Shown: positions 53,887 to 63,828, numbered from the stretch's first letter. The stretch is DNA of 64,000 bases from Mycobacterium intracellulare ATCC 13950 (GCF_000277125.1 NC_016946.1:2604001-2668000); one strand, 5' to 3'. Program-made: numbers and translations. Notes: generated by a model from the letters alone, not told the origin.

Positions 53887-55044
53887 TCACCTAACGACGG
53901 CCGAGCGCGATGCGCCTGTCCGCTCAAGCGAATGGCCCGCCGGTGCCACGAACGCCTTATTGAGCGTGAGGCTCCGTTCGGCCTTGGGATACCAGCCTTG
54001 CGGTGCGTATTGGCTGGTGTGCAGGTAGCACTGGACCCGCACCTCAGCGCTGCCGGGCGTGAAGGTGAGCAGCCTGCTGATCGGAAGTGTGGTGATGGGC
54101 ATATGGTGGCGGCTCAGTGATGCGACGTTGAGAAACCATGTGCCCCAGCGTTTTTCGATATGGGCTTTGCCGCCATAGCTGTCGTCGGGGTGGGTGTGGG
54201 TGTGCCCGGCGATCCACAAGTGAACCCGGCCGGGATGTTCGGTGAGGAAGTCTTCGAACGCCCCGGAGTCTGGTTTGCTGTCCACCCAGTACAGATAGGA
54301 CGCCGCGTGTGGGGTTCCGAGTTCGAACGGGCGATGATAGTGCTCCAGCAGCTGTCCGTCCGGCCCTTTGCGAACGCCTTCCCACTCCCCGGAGGCCACG
54401 GTGGTGTCCTTGAGGACGTAATGGTGGACGACGATGATGATCGAATCGGGGTTGCTCAGCACCATGTGTTTCCACCAGCGGAACGCCTCGCCGCTGACGA
54501 CGCCGCCCGGGTTGCCGCCGAGCGGGCCCCGCCCCACGGTCTGGGTGGGTTCGTTGCGGTCGCTGAGCATGAGGAACAAGAGGTTGCCCACCCGGAAGGA
54601 ATAGTGGTCCCACGCGCCCTCGACTGGATAAGGTCGCGCGTTGGCGTCGACTCCGGAGAATTCGGTGTGCTGTCCGAGGGGATCCACCCACTTCTGCCAC
54701 CACCATGCCTCGGGCTCGTGTAGGCCGCTGCGATCGTGATTGCCGCAGACGCTGTAGATGGCCTCGCGTCGGTGGCGACGCAGGCTCGCGAACTGACGGC
54801 GAAGCTCGGATCCCTCGGCGTCGTCGGGAAGATGGTGATGGGCCCCGGACATGTCGCCGACGTCGATGGCGATATCCCACTCGAACGGTGGGCCACCTTC
54901 GGATCCGCCGGCCTCCGAATGCGTTATCGCCTCGGCCAGGCTCCGTCTGCCGTAGCGCTTGTCTGTCCCGACGTGCGCATCACCGAACGCCCAAAGACGA
55001 AATGGGCTGTCCGGCAGTCGATGATCGTGGTGGTCCTCCGGCAT
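53887..55044 (-). CDS. Calcineurin-like metallophosphoesterase
   Basis: Metal-dependent phosphoesterase, 385 aa, no signal peptide. Motifs are in order: GDAHVG (Asp22, His24), DVGDMSG, GNHDR, VVHHYV and GHTHTH. AAGGAG precedes ATG 55044. It is the last gene of a minus-strand run with an ABC importer and a DUF3604 protein. It may act on a phosphate ester brought in by that importer (inference); cytoplasmic nucleotide or phosphonate-ester substrates are alternatives. Confidence 0.88.
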   Translation of the reverse strand: MPEDHHDHRLPDSPFRLWAFGDAHVGTDKRYGRRSLAEAITHSEAGGSEGGPPFEWDIAIDVGDMSGAHHHLPDDAEGSELRRQFASLRRHRREAIYSVCGNHDRSGLHEPEAWWWQKWVDPLGQHTEFSGVDANARPYPVEGAWDHYSFRVGNLLFLMLSDRNEPTQTVGRGPLGGNPGGVVSGEAFRWWKHMVLSNPDSIIIVVHHYVLKDTTVASGEWEGVRKGPDGQLLEHYHRPFELGTPHAASYLYWVDSKPDSGAFEDFLTEHPGRVHLWIAGHTHTHPDDSYGGKAHIEKRWGTWFLNVASLSRHHMPITTLPISRLLTFTPGSAEVRVQCYLHTSQYAPQGWYPKAERSLTLNKAFVAPAGHSLERTGASRSAVVR

Positions 55045-55073
55045 GGGGCTCCTTGTCCGAGTGGATGGTCGAG

Positions 55074-55943
55074 TCATTCAGAATTGGTTTCGATCAGTCC
55101 CCAATACCGGCGGATACGCTGATCGGCCGCGTCGAAGACGGCGTCGATGGCAATGCCGATCAAAAGGATCACGATCATGATGGCAATCGCCGACGGCATA
55201 TCGCTGAGGTTCTGAGAGTTTTCCAACAGCACCCCGATCGACGCGGTGTCGCTGATCAGCACCACCAATTCGCCGGCCATCAAGCTACGCCAGGCGAACG
55301 CCCATCCCTGGCGCAGGCCGGCGACGAACATCGGTAGCGAGGCGGGCAGAATTACGTGCCGGTAGAGCCCAAAGCCGTGCAATCCCAAGTTTTTTGCGAC
55401 CCGCAGCTGCAGGGGCGGGATTTGTCCGGCTCCGGCGAGCACCCCGGTGGCCACCGACGGTGCGGCGCCGATGACGACGACGAACAGGATCGCCGACGTG
55501 TGCAGCCCGAAGAAAATGATGGCGAAGGGAAACCAGGCGATGGCCGGCATGGTCTGCAGACCGGTGATCACCGGCCCGAATGCCGTGCGCAGCAGCCGGT
55601 TTTGCGCGATCACTGCGCCGACGACCGAGCCGATGAGCAATGCCAGCGCGAAACCGGCCAGCGCACGGCACATCGTGATCCCGATCGCGTCCCACAGCAC
55701 GGCCTCATGCAGCCGCTGCCAGAGGTTGGCCGCGACGGTTCCGGGGCCGGGCAGCACGAATGACGGCTTCCACCCGCTGAGGTACACGAGCTGCCAGATC
55801 AGCAGAACCATCGCGACGGCAAAGACTTTCGCCCGCATCGCCGCCAGCACCGACCTGATCCGCATGCGGTTCGGGTGCGGCGCTTGCGGCGTCGATGCAG
55901 GCCGGTGACTCTTGGTAGCGAGATCGCTGTCAAGCACCGCCAC
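55074..55943 (-). CDS. ABC transporter permease (SsuC/TauC/NrtB type)
   Basis: Membrane subunit of a nitrate/sulfonate/taurine-type importer, 289 aa. Six hydrophobic segments span about 45-275, and the EAA-like loop is in GAGQIPPLQLRVAKNLG. It starts at GTG 55943, overlapping the ATPase end by 14 bases. The 40-residue N-terminal tail is polar. It should work with the neighbouring ATPase and binding protein. Confidence 0.88.
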   Translation of the reverse strand: MAVLDSDLATKSHRPASTPQAPHPNRMRIRSVLAAMRAKVFAVAMVLLIWQLVYLSGWKPSFVLPGPGTVAANLWQRLHEAVLWDAIGITMCRALAGFALALLIGSVVGAVIAQNRLLRTAFGPVITGLQTMPAIAWFPFAIIFFGLHTSAILFVVVIGAAPSVATGVLAGAGQIPPLQLRVAKNLGLHGFGLYRHVILPASLPMFVAGLRQGWAFAWRSLMAGELVVLISDTASIGVLLENSQNLSDMPSAIAIMIVILLIGIAIDAVFDAADQRIRRYWGLIETNSE

Positions 55944-56736
55944 GGTTTCCCTCGTTCCGTAGCTGGGTGGAGATGCGGGAGGCCAATTCGGCAACGCCCG
56001 GGTTGTTGACTCTGTGGCGCCGCGCCACCGGGACCGCGATCTCTTCGACGATGCGACCGGGCCGCGGGCTGAGCAATACGACACGATCGGCGAGTCGCAC
56101 TGCCTCGCGAACGTTGTGCGTAACGAACACGACGGTCAGTCCGCGTTCGTCAACGATGCGCTCGAGTTCTTCGTGCAGGCGATCACGGGTCAGGGCATCC
56201 AGCGCCCCGAACGGCTCGTCCATCAGCAAGACGTCGGCGTCTTGGGCGAGCGCACGCGCCAATGCGACGCGCTGCTGCATGCCACCGGACAGCTGATGAG
56301 GACGGTTGTCGGCAAAGTCAGCCAAGCCGACCGTTTGCAACAAGTCAGTCGTCCGCTGGCGGCGTTGCGGGCGCGGCACCGAGCGCGCCCGCAAGGCCAA
56401 CTCGACGTTGGCGGCCGACGTCAGCCATGGGAACAGTGCCGGTTCCTGAAACATCAAGGCCACCCGTTGCCCATCGGTGCTGAGCTCGCCGGCGGACGGT
56501 TGGTCCATCCCGGCGATCAGCGACAGCAGTGAGCTCTTACCGCAGCCGGATGCCCCCACAACGCAGACGAATTCACCGGAGTTGACCGTCAAGGTGATGG
56601 AATCGAGGGCTGTGACGGCCGACCGGCCCCGGCCGTACTGCTTGGTCACGTCGGTGAGGCGCACGGCCCGTGGCGTTTGCGAGCTGGCGTCGCGTGGCGG
56701 CCCGCTGAGGTGATCAGACTGAACGTAGTGGATCAC
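55930..56736 (-). CDS. ABC transporter ATP-binding protein (SsuB/TauB type)
   Basis: Cytoplasmic ATPase, 268 aa. It has Walker A GASGCGKSS, Q-loop MFQEPALFPW, signature LSGGMQQRV, Walker B VLLMDEPFGALD and switch VTHNVREA. The 25-residue N-terminal tail precedes the domain; a start further in is possible. A 3-base gap follows the binding-protein gene. The subunits form one importer. Confidence 0.9.
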   Translation of the reverse strand: MIHYVQSDHLSGPPRDASSQTPRAVRLTDVTKQYGRGRSAVTALDSITLTVNSGEFVCVVGASGCGKSSLLSLIAGMDQPSAGELSTDGQRVALMFQEPALFPWLTSAANVELALRARSVPRPQRRQRTTDLLQTVGLADFADNRPHQLSGGMQQRVALARALAQDADVLLMDEPFGALDALTRDRLHEELERIVDERGLTVVFVTHNVREAVRLADRVVLLSPRPGRIVEEIAVPVARRHRVNNPGVAELASRISTQLRNEGNRGGA

Positions 56737-56739
56737 GGG

Positions 56740-57759
56740 TCACCTGCGGCTTGCCGGCTCGGCGAGGACTTTGTTGAGCGGTCCCGGCTCGTACAGGCCG
56801 CTGATATCGAGTGGCTTCAGCAACCCTATGGCCACCGCCTTGGCGACCTGGTCGCGCAGTGAGGCCATTCCGGGATCGTTGGTGTAGGTGGTTTCCTCGA
56901 AGGAGGCCGCGAGTACATCCGGTTCAAGCCCCTTGCCAAGATCTTTCGCCAGCGCGGCATTGGCAGATTGGGCCGCGCCAACGCGGTCCGTGGCGATACG
57001 TTCGGTCGCCTCGGCCTGGGCGCGCAGCAGTCCGGCGACCGCGTCAGGATGGGCCGCAAGGAATTCTTGGCGGACGACCAGGACGGTGATGGTGTTGGGG
57101 TCCGACCACAGTCGCACCCCACCGGCCTTGATCATCTGCACGTCGAAAGGCGCGGAGTCGATGGCGCCGGCAATTTGGTCGGTAAGGAATTGCTGGACGA
57201 TCGCCGATTCCGGGTTGGTCGGTTTGACCGAAACATCGCCGCCTCCTTGGATATTCGTCTTCAACCCGTTGCGGGCGAGCCAGTCGCGGAGGCTGACGTC
57301 CTGGGTCCCGCCGAGCGCGGGGTCCGCCACGGTCTTCCCTTTGAGGTCTGCTGCCGTCTTGATGTCGGGTTTGACGACCATCGAGGTACCTCCGCTGGCC
57401 GCGCCGGAGATGATCTTGATCGCTTTCCCTCCCGATTTCTGCCAGGCGTTGAAGGCGGGATTGGGACCGACGTAGGCGGCGTCGAGTTGGCCAGACAGCA
57501 GCGCGGTCACTTCCTCGGTGCCCCGACTGAATGGCTTTGCGGTGAAGTTGACTTGGGGTCCGAGTTGCTTGGCGAAGAAGCCGTCGTGGAGAGCCACCAG
57601 TGCCGAGGCGTGCGTGATGCGCGGCAGATATCCCAGGCGCAGCGATACGGCGGAGGAGGTCGGCGACGCGCCCTGGCTCGAGCACCCGGACAGCACGGCG
57701 ACGGTAGCTGACGCGGCAATCAGCGCGATGAGCTTGCTGCCGAATCGGTGCAGTGACAT
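56740..57759 (-). CDS. ABC substrate-binding lipoprotein (SsuA/NMT1-like)
   Basis: 339-aa extracytoplasmic solute-binding lipoprotein. The lipobox is near residue 26 (VLSGC). The NMT1/SsuA-like fold is seen in LRLGYLPRITHASALVALHDGFF and the acidic anion-ligand loop GGTSMVVKPD. The substrate class in this family is sulfonate, taurine, nitrate or thiamine precursor; a phosphonate or organophosphate would fit the enzymatic neighbours. Confidence 0.88.
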   Translation of the reverse strand: MSLHRFGSKLIALIAASATVAVLSGCSSQGASPTSSAVSLRLGYLPRITHASALVALHDGFFAKQLGPQVNFTAKPFSRGTEEVTALLSGQLDAAYVGPNPAFNAWQKSGGKAIKIISGAASGGTSMVVKPDIKTAADLKGKTVADPALGGTQDVSLRDWLARNGLKTNIQGGGDVSVKPTNPESAIVQQFLTDQIAGAIDSAPFDVQMIKAGGVRLWSDPNTITVLVVRQEFLAAHPDAVAGLLRAQAEATERIATDRVGAAQSANAALAKDLGKGLEPDVLAASFEETTYTNDPGMASLRDQVAKAVAIGLLKPLDISGLYEPGPLNKVLAEPASRR

Positions 57760-57962
57760 GGTTTCCTCGAATCGAACGGATCAGAACCTGGCGGATTTGG
57801 CCGCGGCTCACAACGAGAGTTGCTGCCGTACCGCGGGAGCGGTGAGTGCTGATGGCGCGGCGGTGCGCGCTCGTCAGACGGCCCTGGGGGCCGGACAAGC
57901 CGCGCAAGTGATGCGGCGCAAGTCGATGTGGAGGCGGCGGGTAAGGCCGGTTCGAAGTCGGC
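57760..57962. promoter_or_regulatory. 203-base gap between the DUF3604 and binding-protein genes
   Basis: No gene is supported. It may hold a separate promoter for the ABC genes, or the transcript may read through from the DUF3604 gene; no terminator hairpin was found. Confidence 0.35.
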
Positions 57963-60320
57963 TCACCACGGGGTCCCCACGGTTCGGGTCACGAACAGCG
58001 GGCTTGTCCATACCTGATGCCCATCGAATTGCTTGCCGCGCACGTATATTGCGCTGTCGCCCTTGGGCAGCTGCAGGTTGAGCGCGCCGGTGACGGTGGT
58101 CGGCAGTGCCATCGGGTCGGCGATGCGTTCGAGGCGGACGCGCAGATTGAGACCGCCGACCGCGATGTCACGATGTCCGTCGGCGACGAGCTCCGCCCCG
58201 GAAAGGCTCGCCCGGGTGCGCAGGCCGTCTTCCTGCACCGTCGCGTCGAGTTCGAAGCGCGCACGGCTCAGGTCGGCGAGCCGTATCACGATGCCGATAT
58301 CCGCCCCGTAAGTCTTGGTATCCCAAGCCACGGCCGATCCGTCGACATCGATGATCTGCTCGGGATGGGTGATCGCCCACGGCGTTACCTGTTCGACGGC
58401 GGTGCCATCGATACCCAGTCGGCCCGACCAACTGGCCCAGCGGTAGCGGTCACGGTGCCGAGCGCCACCCCAGCTGACGCGAACCAGGTTGGGCGAAAGC
58501 CCCGTCTCGGCGTGCAGGTCACGACGCCAGAGCAAACCGGCGCTGTCGTAGACCGTCACGTCATCCCATCCCGTCGTGCCATACAAGGCGTAACCGGCGG
58601 TCAGTTCTCCGGCGTCAGCGGCGAACTCGTCACCCATCCAGTTCTCACCGCTGCGCAGCAGGGCGACCGCGCGCGCACCGGTTGTGGCCCAGGTGCGGCG
58701 GGCGCGCAGCGAACGACCGACGTCTGCGGCGGAAAGGGCCGGCGCGAGGACGCCGGTGAGCCCGCCGAAGCCGCCGAAGATGTTGGCGCCCGGCGCCCCG
58801 GCCCCCGGCCGTCCGCGGTGTTCATCGCTGGCGGCGCTCGCCCCCAGCCGTAGGCCGCGCGCCAGGGCGTCTTCGAAGAACCATGGGCTACTCCCCCAGG
58901 CCGAATGCACCTCGATCAGCCGCTCGAGCTCGGGGTGGTGCCAGTCCAGGATCGCTCGTCGCCCGCCCACGTGCGGGATCAAGAGATAAGACTCCGGGTC
59001 CTTCTCGTAGGCGGCGTATAACTGGGTGACCGGCCAGGTCTGCGGGGTGGGCGCCGTGGTCGCCATGCGCTGGTGCCATTCCAGCGAGCGGGCCAACGTG
59101 GTGTCCTCACCGAGGAAGACGACATTGTGGTCACCGCCGGCGCCGGCGGTACCGCACCACTCCACTCCGGGATAGCAGACAAATGCGCCATCCTCGGTGA
59201 TCTGCCTGCACGCCCTGACGACGTCGTCCCACGTGTCGTCGGTGATCTGAAAGTCGTTGGCGGTATACCCAAGTACGTCGAGCGCGGCGATATCGCGCGC
59301 GTAGTGCAGGTTCCAGTCGGTGTCCTGAGTGCCGACGGTGTCGTTGGAATGAACGTGCAGGTCGCAGAAGTACGCCCGCGGCGACGGGAAGTCGTCGACG
59401 ATGTCGATCACGGTCTCACCGCCCTGCAGCACGGCTGTGCTTGTCTCGGCGGCAACGTCGATGCGGGCGGCGACCGGCGGCACGCGGAGCGACGCCTTGG
59501 ACCACCCGTTCGCAGGCGTACGGGCGCTGTCCACGACGACACCGTCGATGAGCGCATGCATCGCCGCGGCAACGTCGGAACAGGTGTTGCCCCAACGGTC
59601 TTGCAGATGGGCATGCAGGTGCACCGCCGGCGCCTCGCTGCGCACGATGCGAGGGCCGTGCACGACGACTCGTTCGGGTGCACCCGGTACGACCGCAATT
59701 CGATGCACATCAGCGCGCGCCATGCGCGAAGTGCCCAGCGGGTCGACGAACAGGTGGACCTCGAACTCGTCTTCCACGAAAGTCTGCACGCGCGTCCCGG
59801 GGCCGCCGAAACGGCGGTCGCCGCAGCGGATCTCGATCACATCACCGGGACGGAGGTAACCGTCCACGACGTGGATCAGTAGTGACTTCTGAAATGGCCG
59901 CTCCCCGCCTTTGACGTCATATCTCGTGACCAGTTGCTGCACCGTCGCGGCACTGTCGTCGGAGGCCCCGCCGATCAGGGACCGATTCACCAAGCGGGCG
60001 GTCGCGAAGTCGCGGGCGTCCGGCGACGTTGTCTGCAGATCCCAATCCGAGTAGTAGCGGAAGCACAGCTTCAGCCAACCGCTGTCGGCAATGCCGGATC
60101 CCCCGACGGTGTAGGTGAACACCAACTCCTCGAGAGAACCCGCGACCACCCGGTCATGCGAGCAGCGCAACTCCCCCAGGAACGCAAGGCGGTCAAACTG
60201 TTCGGTGATTTCGTCGCGCACCGCTGCCACCGAGCAGTCATTGCCGGCCATGCCTGGCTGCGGACGCACCACGATGCCGGCAGCCGCCAAGGCAGCCGGT
60301 GACGACGGATCCGCGGACAT
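57963..60320 (-). CDS. DUF3604 PHP-domain protein
   Basis: Large 785-aa cytoplasmic protein. The centre, about 340-640, is a DUF3604 PHP-like metal hydrolase: YFCDLHVHSNDTVG (metal His pair), FVCYPGVEWCG, HNVVFLG, LLIPHVGG and ASDEHRG. N-terminal and C-terminal regions are beta-rich and fit extra DUF3604 sections. No signal peptide. PHP proteins are metal-dependent phosphoesterases. It is divergent from the LysR gene and heads the run of the importer and metallophosphoesterase genes. Confidence 0.82.
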   Translation of the reverse strand: MSADPSSPAALAAAGIVVRPQPGMAGNDCSVAAVRDEITEQFDRLAFLGELRCSHDRVVAGSLEELVFTYTVGGSGIADSGWLKLCFRYYSDWDLQTTSPDARDFATARLVNRSLIGGASDDSAATVQQLVTRYDVKGGERPFQKSLLIHVVDGYLRPGDVIEIRCGDRRFGGPGTRVQTFVEDEFEVHLFVDPLGTSRMARADVHRIAVVPGAPERVVVHGPRIVRSEAPAVHLHAHLQDRWGNTCSDVAAAMHALIDGVVVDSARTPANGWSKASLRVPPVAARIDVAAETSTAVLQGGETVIDIVDDFPSPRAYFCDLHVHSNDTVGTQDTDWNLHYARDIAALDVLGYTANDFQITDDTWDDVVRACRQITEDGAFVCYPGVEWCGTAGAGGDHNVVFLGEDTTLARSLEWHQRMATTAPTPQTWPVTQLYAAYEKDPESYLLIPHVGGRRAILDWHHPELERLIEVHSAWGSSPWFFEDALARGLRLGASAASDEHRGRPGAGAPGANIFGGFGGLTGVLAPALSAADVGRSLRARRTWATTGARAVALLRSGENWMGDEFAADAGELTAGYALYGTTGWDDVTVYDSAGLLWRRDLHAETGLSPNLVRVSWGGARHRDRYRWASWSGRLGIDGTAVEQVTPWAITHPEQIIDVDGSAVAWDTKTYGADIGIVIRLADLSRARFELDATVQEDGLRTRASLSGAELVADGHRDIAVGGLNLRVRLERIADPMALPTTVTGALNLQLPKGDSAIYVRGKQFDGHQVWTSPLFVTRTVGTPW

Positions 60321-60367
60321 GCCGTTGATCCTGAAGGCAACGCATCCACGAGTCCAGTGAATAGATA

Positions 60368-60382
60368 TGATGCGATTAATCA
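60368..60382. promoter_or_regulatory. Inverted repeat TGAT-N7-ATCA in the LysR divergent promoter
   Basis: TGAT at 60368-60371 pairs with ATCA at 60379-60382 in an AT-rich part of the 78-base gap between divergent genes. It suits a LysR-type site, though the spacing differs from the standard T-N11-A. Confidence 0.4.
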
Positions 60383-60398
60383 CGAAAGATGAAGGATT

Positions 60399-61361
60399 GT
60401 GAACCTGCAGCAATTGCGCTACGTCGTGGCGTTGGCCGAGGCGAATAGTTTCACCAAGGCGGCCGAGGCGATGTTCGTCGTGCCATCAGCCTTGAGCCAG
60501 CAGGTCGGTCGGTTCGAAAGTGAGATCGGCTTACGGCTGTTCGAACGGACGACCCGCTCGGTCTCGCTGACCCCCGCCGGTGAAGCGCTGATGCCGCTGG
60601 TGCGCCAGGTGGTTGCCGGCATTGACCAGATCGCCGTTGACGCACAGGCTCTCGGCGGCACGGTCGTTGGCCGGCTCACGGTCGGGATGATGGAGATCCC
60701 ATCCGAAAGCCTCGATGTGGCCACTCTGATGGCGACCTTTCACTCGCACTATCCCGACGTCAGCGTGACGTTGCGCAGCGGCGGCAGCGACGTGCTGATC
60801 GAGGCGGTCCGCGACCGGAAGCTGGACGTGGCGATCGTGGGCTCCAACGTATCCAGGACCGGCGGTGCCTTGACGTTCACCCATCTGTTCAGCGAGCCGC
60901 TCATCGCCGTCATGCCCGCCCACCACCCGCTCACAAAAAAATCATCGGTGTCGATAATTGCGCTGGCCGCATTACCGTTCATCGACTTTCCCCCTGGCTA
61001 CGGTCTGCGACACGAAACCGACCGCGGCTTCGCCAACGTGACGCGGCGAGTGGCTTTCGAAGTGACGCGTGTCGATGAGGTCACCCACTTCGTGCGCAAA
61101 GACCTGGGTGTCGCGTTGCTGCCCGAATCCGTCGCCCGTACCCGCGCTAACGCCGATCCGAGACTGGCACTGCGGCCGGTCGCCGGAGCGGACATGCACC
61201 GCCGGGTAAACCTCGTGGCACCGCGCCCTGAAAAGCGCTCCGCCGCATGCCAGGCCTTTGTGGGTTGCGTCGCCGACCACATCGAACAGACCGTGCCGTC
61301 TCGCGACGCGTTGTCGAAAAAGACTGCGGGAACCTCGAAGCGGACGCGCCGCTCCAACTGA
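60399..61361 (+). CDS. LysR family transcriptional regulator
   Basis: 320-aa LTTR. The N-terminal helix-turn-helix is standard (NLQQLRYVVALAEANSFTKAAEAM, then LSQQVGRFESEIGLRLFERT) and the periplasmic-fold effector domain spans about 95-300. Start GTG 60399. It is divergent from the DUF3604 gene, so it should control it and perhaps the ABC genes; the inducer would be their substrate (inference). A Lys/Arg-rich tail closes it. Confidence 0.92.
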   Translation: MNLQQLRYVVALAEANSFTKAAEAMFVVPSALSQQVGRFESEIGLRLFERTTRSVSLTPAGEALMPLVRQVVAGIDQIAVDAQALGGTVVGRLTVGMMEIPSESLDVATLMATFHSHYPDVSVTLRSGGSDVLIEAVRDRKLDVAIVGSNVSRTGGALTFTHLFSEPLIAVMPAHHPLTKKSSVSIIALAALPFIDFPPGYGLRHETDRGFANVTRRVAFEVTRVDEVTHFVRKDLGVALLPESVARTRANADPRLALRPVAGADMHRRVNLVAPRPEKRSAACQAFVGCVADHIEQTVPSRDALSKKTAGTSKRTRRSN

Positions 61362-61903
61362 TGCATGCCGTCGCCTTGTCGGTGGCACGGCCGGCGTTCG
61401 ATGGTCGCGCGGTGCAGCACATGGACATGCGGCTCAGGCGCTGGACGCCATGAAGTTCGATGGCGACGCAATGTCATCGCCGTTCGAGCGGGAAGCCGGC
61501 AAACGGGCTCGCGGCCAAAGTGCCCCTTTCGAATTATTTGACGCCGAGATTTTTACTAATGAAAATTGTTTTATCGGGCAACGTTTCGTGCGGAAATTGG
61601 CTTCCGTTCACGCCGGGGTACTTCGCGATTCGTCCGAGGTAGACGGGGCGTAGGGGTGCTTCTGCAGACCCCCATCGCCAAGGCGCGCCCACTGCCCTCG
61701 GGGGTGGTGACCGTGCGGAGTCGGCCCTTGTTGGTCGATGTTGCTTCCGCCGGAGCTGGCTAGTCTTCTGGGCACACGAGCATTCGAGCCATCGGCGGCC
61801 AGGGTTTGCGATGGCTGAGCGTGCTGAATGCTGTTGAAGGACAACGTTATCGGCGGTTGAGATGCTGGCCGACGTTGGCCAAATCCGGTTGCGGAGGGAA
61901 GCA
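61362..61903. promoter_or_regulatory. 542-base region upstream of the PPE gene
   Basis: No gene is supported. An AT-rich patch (61525-61580, with ATTTTTACTAATGAAAATTG) is unusual for this genome and could hold the PPE promoter or be remnant DNA. A GGAGGGAAGC ribosome site lies 2 bases before the PPE ATG. Confidence 0.45.
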
Positions 61904-63154
61904 ATGGAATTCGGAGCGTTACCGCCGGAGATCAACTCCGGCAGGATCTACTCAGGCCCCGGGCCAGCTCCGTTGTTGGCCGCCGCGGCCGCCTGGGATG
62001 GATTGGCGTCCGAATTACATTCCACGGCAGCGTCTTACGGGACTGTGATCTCGGAGTTGAAAGCAGGTTGGAATGGCCCCTCCTCGATTGCAATGGCGTC
62101 GGCGGCGGCACCGTACGTTGCGTGGCTGATCGGGAGCGCCGCGCAGGCCGAGCAGTCGGCCAGTCAGGCGAAGGCGGCGGCGGGCGCGTATGAGGCGGTC
62201 TTCGCGGCCACGGTGCCGCCGCCGGTGATCGCGGCCAACCGGGCGTTGTTGGCGTCACTGGTCGCGACCAACATCCTGGGCCAAAACACCCCGGCCATCG
62301 CGGCCACCGAGGCCCAGTACGCCGAGATGTGGGCCCAAGACGCGGCCGCGATGTATGGCTATGCGGGTTCCTCGGCGGCCGCGACTCAACTGGCCCCGTT
62401 CACCACGCCGCCGACGACCACCGACGGCGGCGCGGAAACCAACCAGGCCGCCGCGGTCGCCTCGGCGGCCCAGTCCTCGGCGAGCTCCAACGTGGAATCC
62501 GCGGTCTCCCAGGCGCTCTCGCAGGCCCCAGCTGCGGCACAAACCGCGGCGACGACGTCGCCGGGAATCTCGCTCGGCCTCGGGGAAGCCACGGGAGGCC
62601 TGAAGAGTTTCAACAACTTCCTCAACGTCCTGACCGGGCCCTACTCGCCGATCGGCATCGGGACCGCGGGGAAGGGTTTTTATCAGCTCGCGCTCAATGT
62701 CCGCGGGATGGGCGCCAACCTGGGAAGCATCGGTGGCACACTGCATCCGAAAGGCCTCCATGGGGTTCTGGCTCCGCTGCTGCACAGCGATCTGCTGACC
62801 GGCTCCACCTCGTTCCAGCCGGCGGGTGCGGGAGCGGTGTCGGCGGCAGTGGGTCGTGCCGGTGTCGTCGGATCGTTGTCGGTGTCGGCGAACTGGGCCT
62901 CGGCCGCGCCCGCGATCAGGACCCTGGCCGCCGAGCTGCCCGAGACGATGCTCGACGCCGCACCGGCGATGACCGTCAATCCCGGCCAGGGCCTGTTCGG
63001 CCCCACCGCCCTGTCGAGCCTGGCCGGACGCGCCGTCGGGGGCAGCGCCACCCGCGCGGTGGCCGGGCCGGCGGTCCGGGTGCCCGGGGCGGTGGCCGTT
63101 GATGACATCGCCACCACCTCCACGGTCATCGTGATCCCGCCGAACGCGAAATAA
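61904..63154 (+). CDS. PPE family protein (SVP subgroup)
   Basis: 416-aa PPE-SVP protein. Residues 1-175 form the canonical PPE helical domain ([50 protein letters not shown]). The tail has [14 protein letters not shown] near residue 330, the SVP motif, and a Gly/Ala-rich end. Expected export through ESX-5 with a PE protein and EspG chaperone, but no PE gene is adjacent. Confidence 0.92.
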   Translation: MEFGALPPEINSGRIYSGPGPAPLLAAAAAWDGLASELHSTAASYGTVISELKAGWNGPSSIAMASAAAPYVAWLIGSAAQAEQSASQAKAAAGAYEAVFAATVPPPVIAANRALLASLVATNILGQNTPAIAATEAQYAEMWAQDAAAMYGYAGSSAAATQLAPFTTPPTTTDGGAETNQAAAVASAAQSSASSNVESAVSQALSQAPAAAQTAATTSPGISLGLGEATGGLKSFNNFLNVLTGPYSPIGIGTAGKGFYQLALNVRGMGANLGSIGGTLHPKGLHGVLAPLLHSDLLTGSTSFQPAGAGAVSAAVGRAGVVGSLSVSANWASAAPAIRTLAAELPETMLDAAPAMTVNPGQGLFGPTALSSLAGRAVGGSATRAVAGPAVRVPGAVAVDDIATTSTVIVIPPNAK

Positions 63155-63168
63155 GGAAAGGCACGGCC

Positions 63169-63391
63169 ATGGTTTTCGCCGATTTGGCGGCGGTGCCACC
63201 AGAGGTCATCTCCATCCAGCTCTACGCCGGTCCGCATCCTCTTACGGCTCGGCGATTTCGAATCTGACCAGCGAGTCGCGGGAGGGTCCGTCGTCGGCCT
63301 CCATGGCGGCCGCGGCGGCGCTGGTGCGCCGTGCGCGCCCAATGTTGTTGCGGCACTGGTGCGTCAGGTGTTCGCTTGGTCGCTGGTCAAA
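63169..63391 (+). pseudogene. Truncated PPE gene remnant
   Basis: An ATG with AAGGAAAGG starts MVFADLAAVPPEVISIQLYA, a PPE N-terminus, then meets a stop at 63267. The adjacent frame gives SYGSAISNLTSES, GPSSASMAAAAA and further on NVVAALVRQVFAWS, so pieces of the same PPE domain survive with internal deletions and shifts. It begins 14 bases after the intact PPE stop. Confidence 0.7.
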
Positions 63392-63828
63392 GCCCGCTCT
63401 GCTGTTCGCAGGACCATGCGGATTCCCAATCCGATTAAGGGCGCATAGAGCCGGGTGAATAAGCCAGCGAGGACGGGGCTTTTGAGGCGGAAGCTTGTTG
63501 TCCATAGAACTTCGGTGCCTCCCGGCACCTCCTGCAACGTCACCGAGCCACCGCTGTGTTGCGCTGGCGGCACGGTTGACAGGGCTTGGTAGCTAATCGA
63601 GTGTGGCCGTTCGAACGCCGTGACCACTTCGGTGACTTTCGAACCCGAGCTGGCGAATTCACGAATTGAGCCGACTCCAAAAGGCTCTGGCCCATCGACC
63701 GGGCGAACGCGGGAGTAAAACATCCCCGGTATGTCACTCCAATTGTTTCCGTTAATGAGCCAGTCGAACACCGCGTCGATCGGCGCGGCGATGGTCCGAC
63801 GCCGGCTTACCGTCCGCATTGCGCCCAT
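63364..63828 (-). CDS. SRPBCC (polyketide cyclase-like) protein
   Basis: 154-aa START-like protein. It opens VSRRRTIAAPIDAVFDWLINGNNWSDIPG with the conserved ligand-pocket order and ends with a long helix (GLFTRLYAPLIGLGIRMVLR). ATG 63828 or ATG 63819. Probably binds a lipid or aromatic ligand; no enzyme motif. Confidence 0.82.
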   Translation of the reverse strand: MGAMRTVSRRRTIAAPIDAVFDWLINGNNWSDIPGMFYSRVRPVDGPEPFGVGSIREFASSGSKVTEVVTAFERPHSISYQALSTVPPAQHSGGSVTLQEVPGGTEVLWTTSFRLKSPVLAGLFTRLYAPLIGLGIRMVLRTAERALTSDQANT

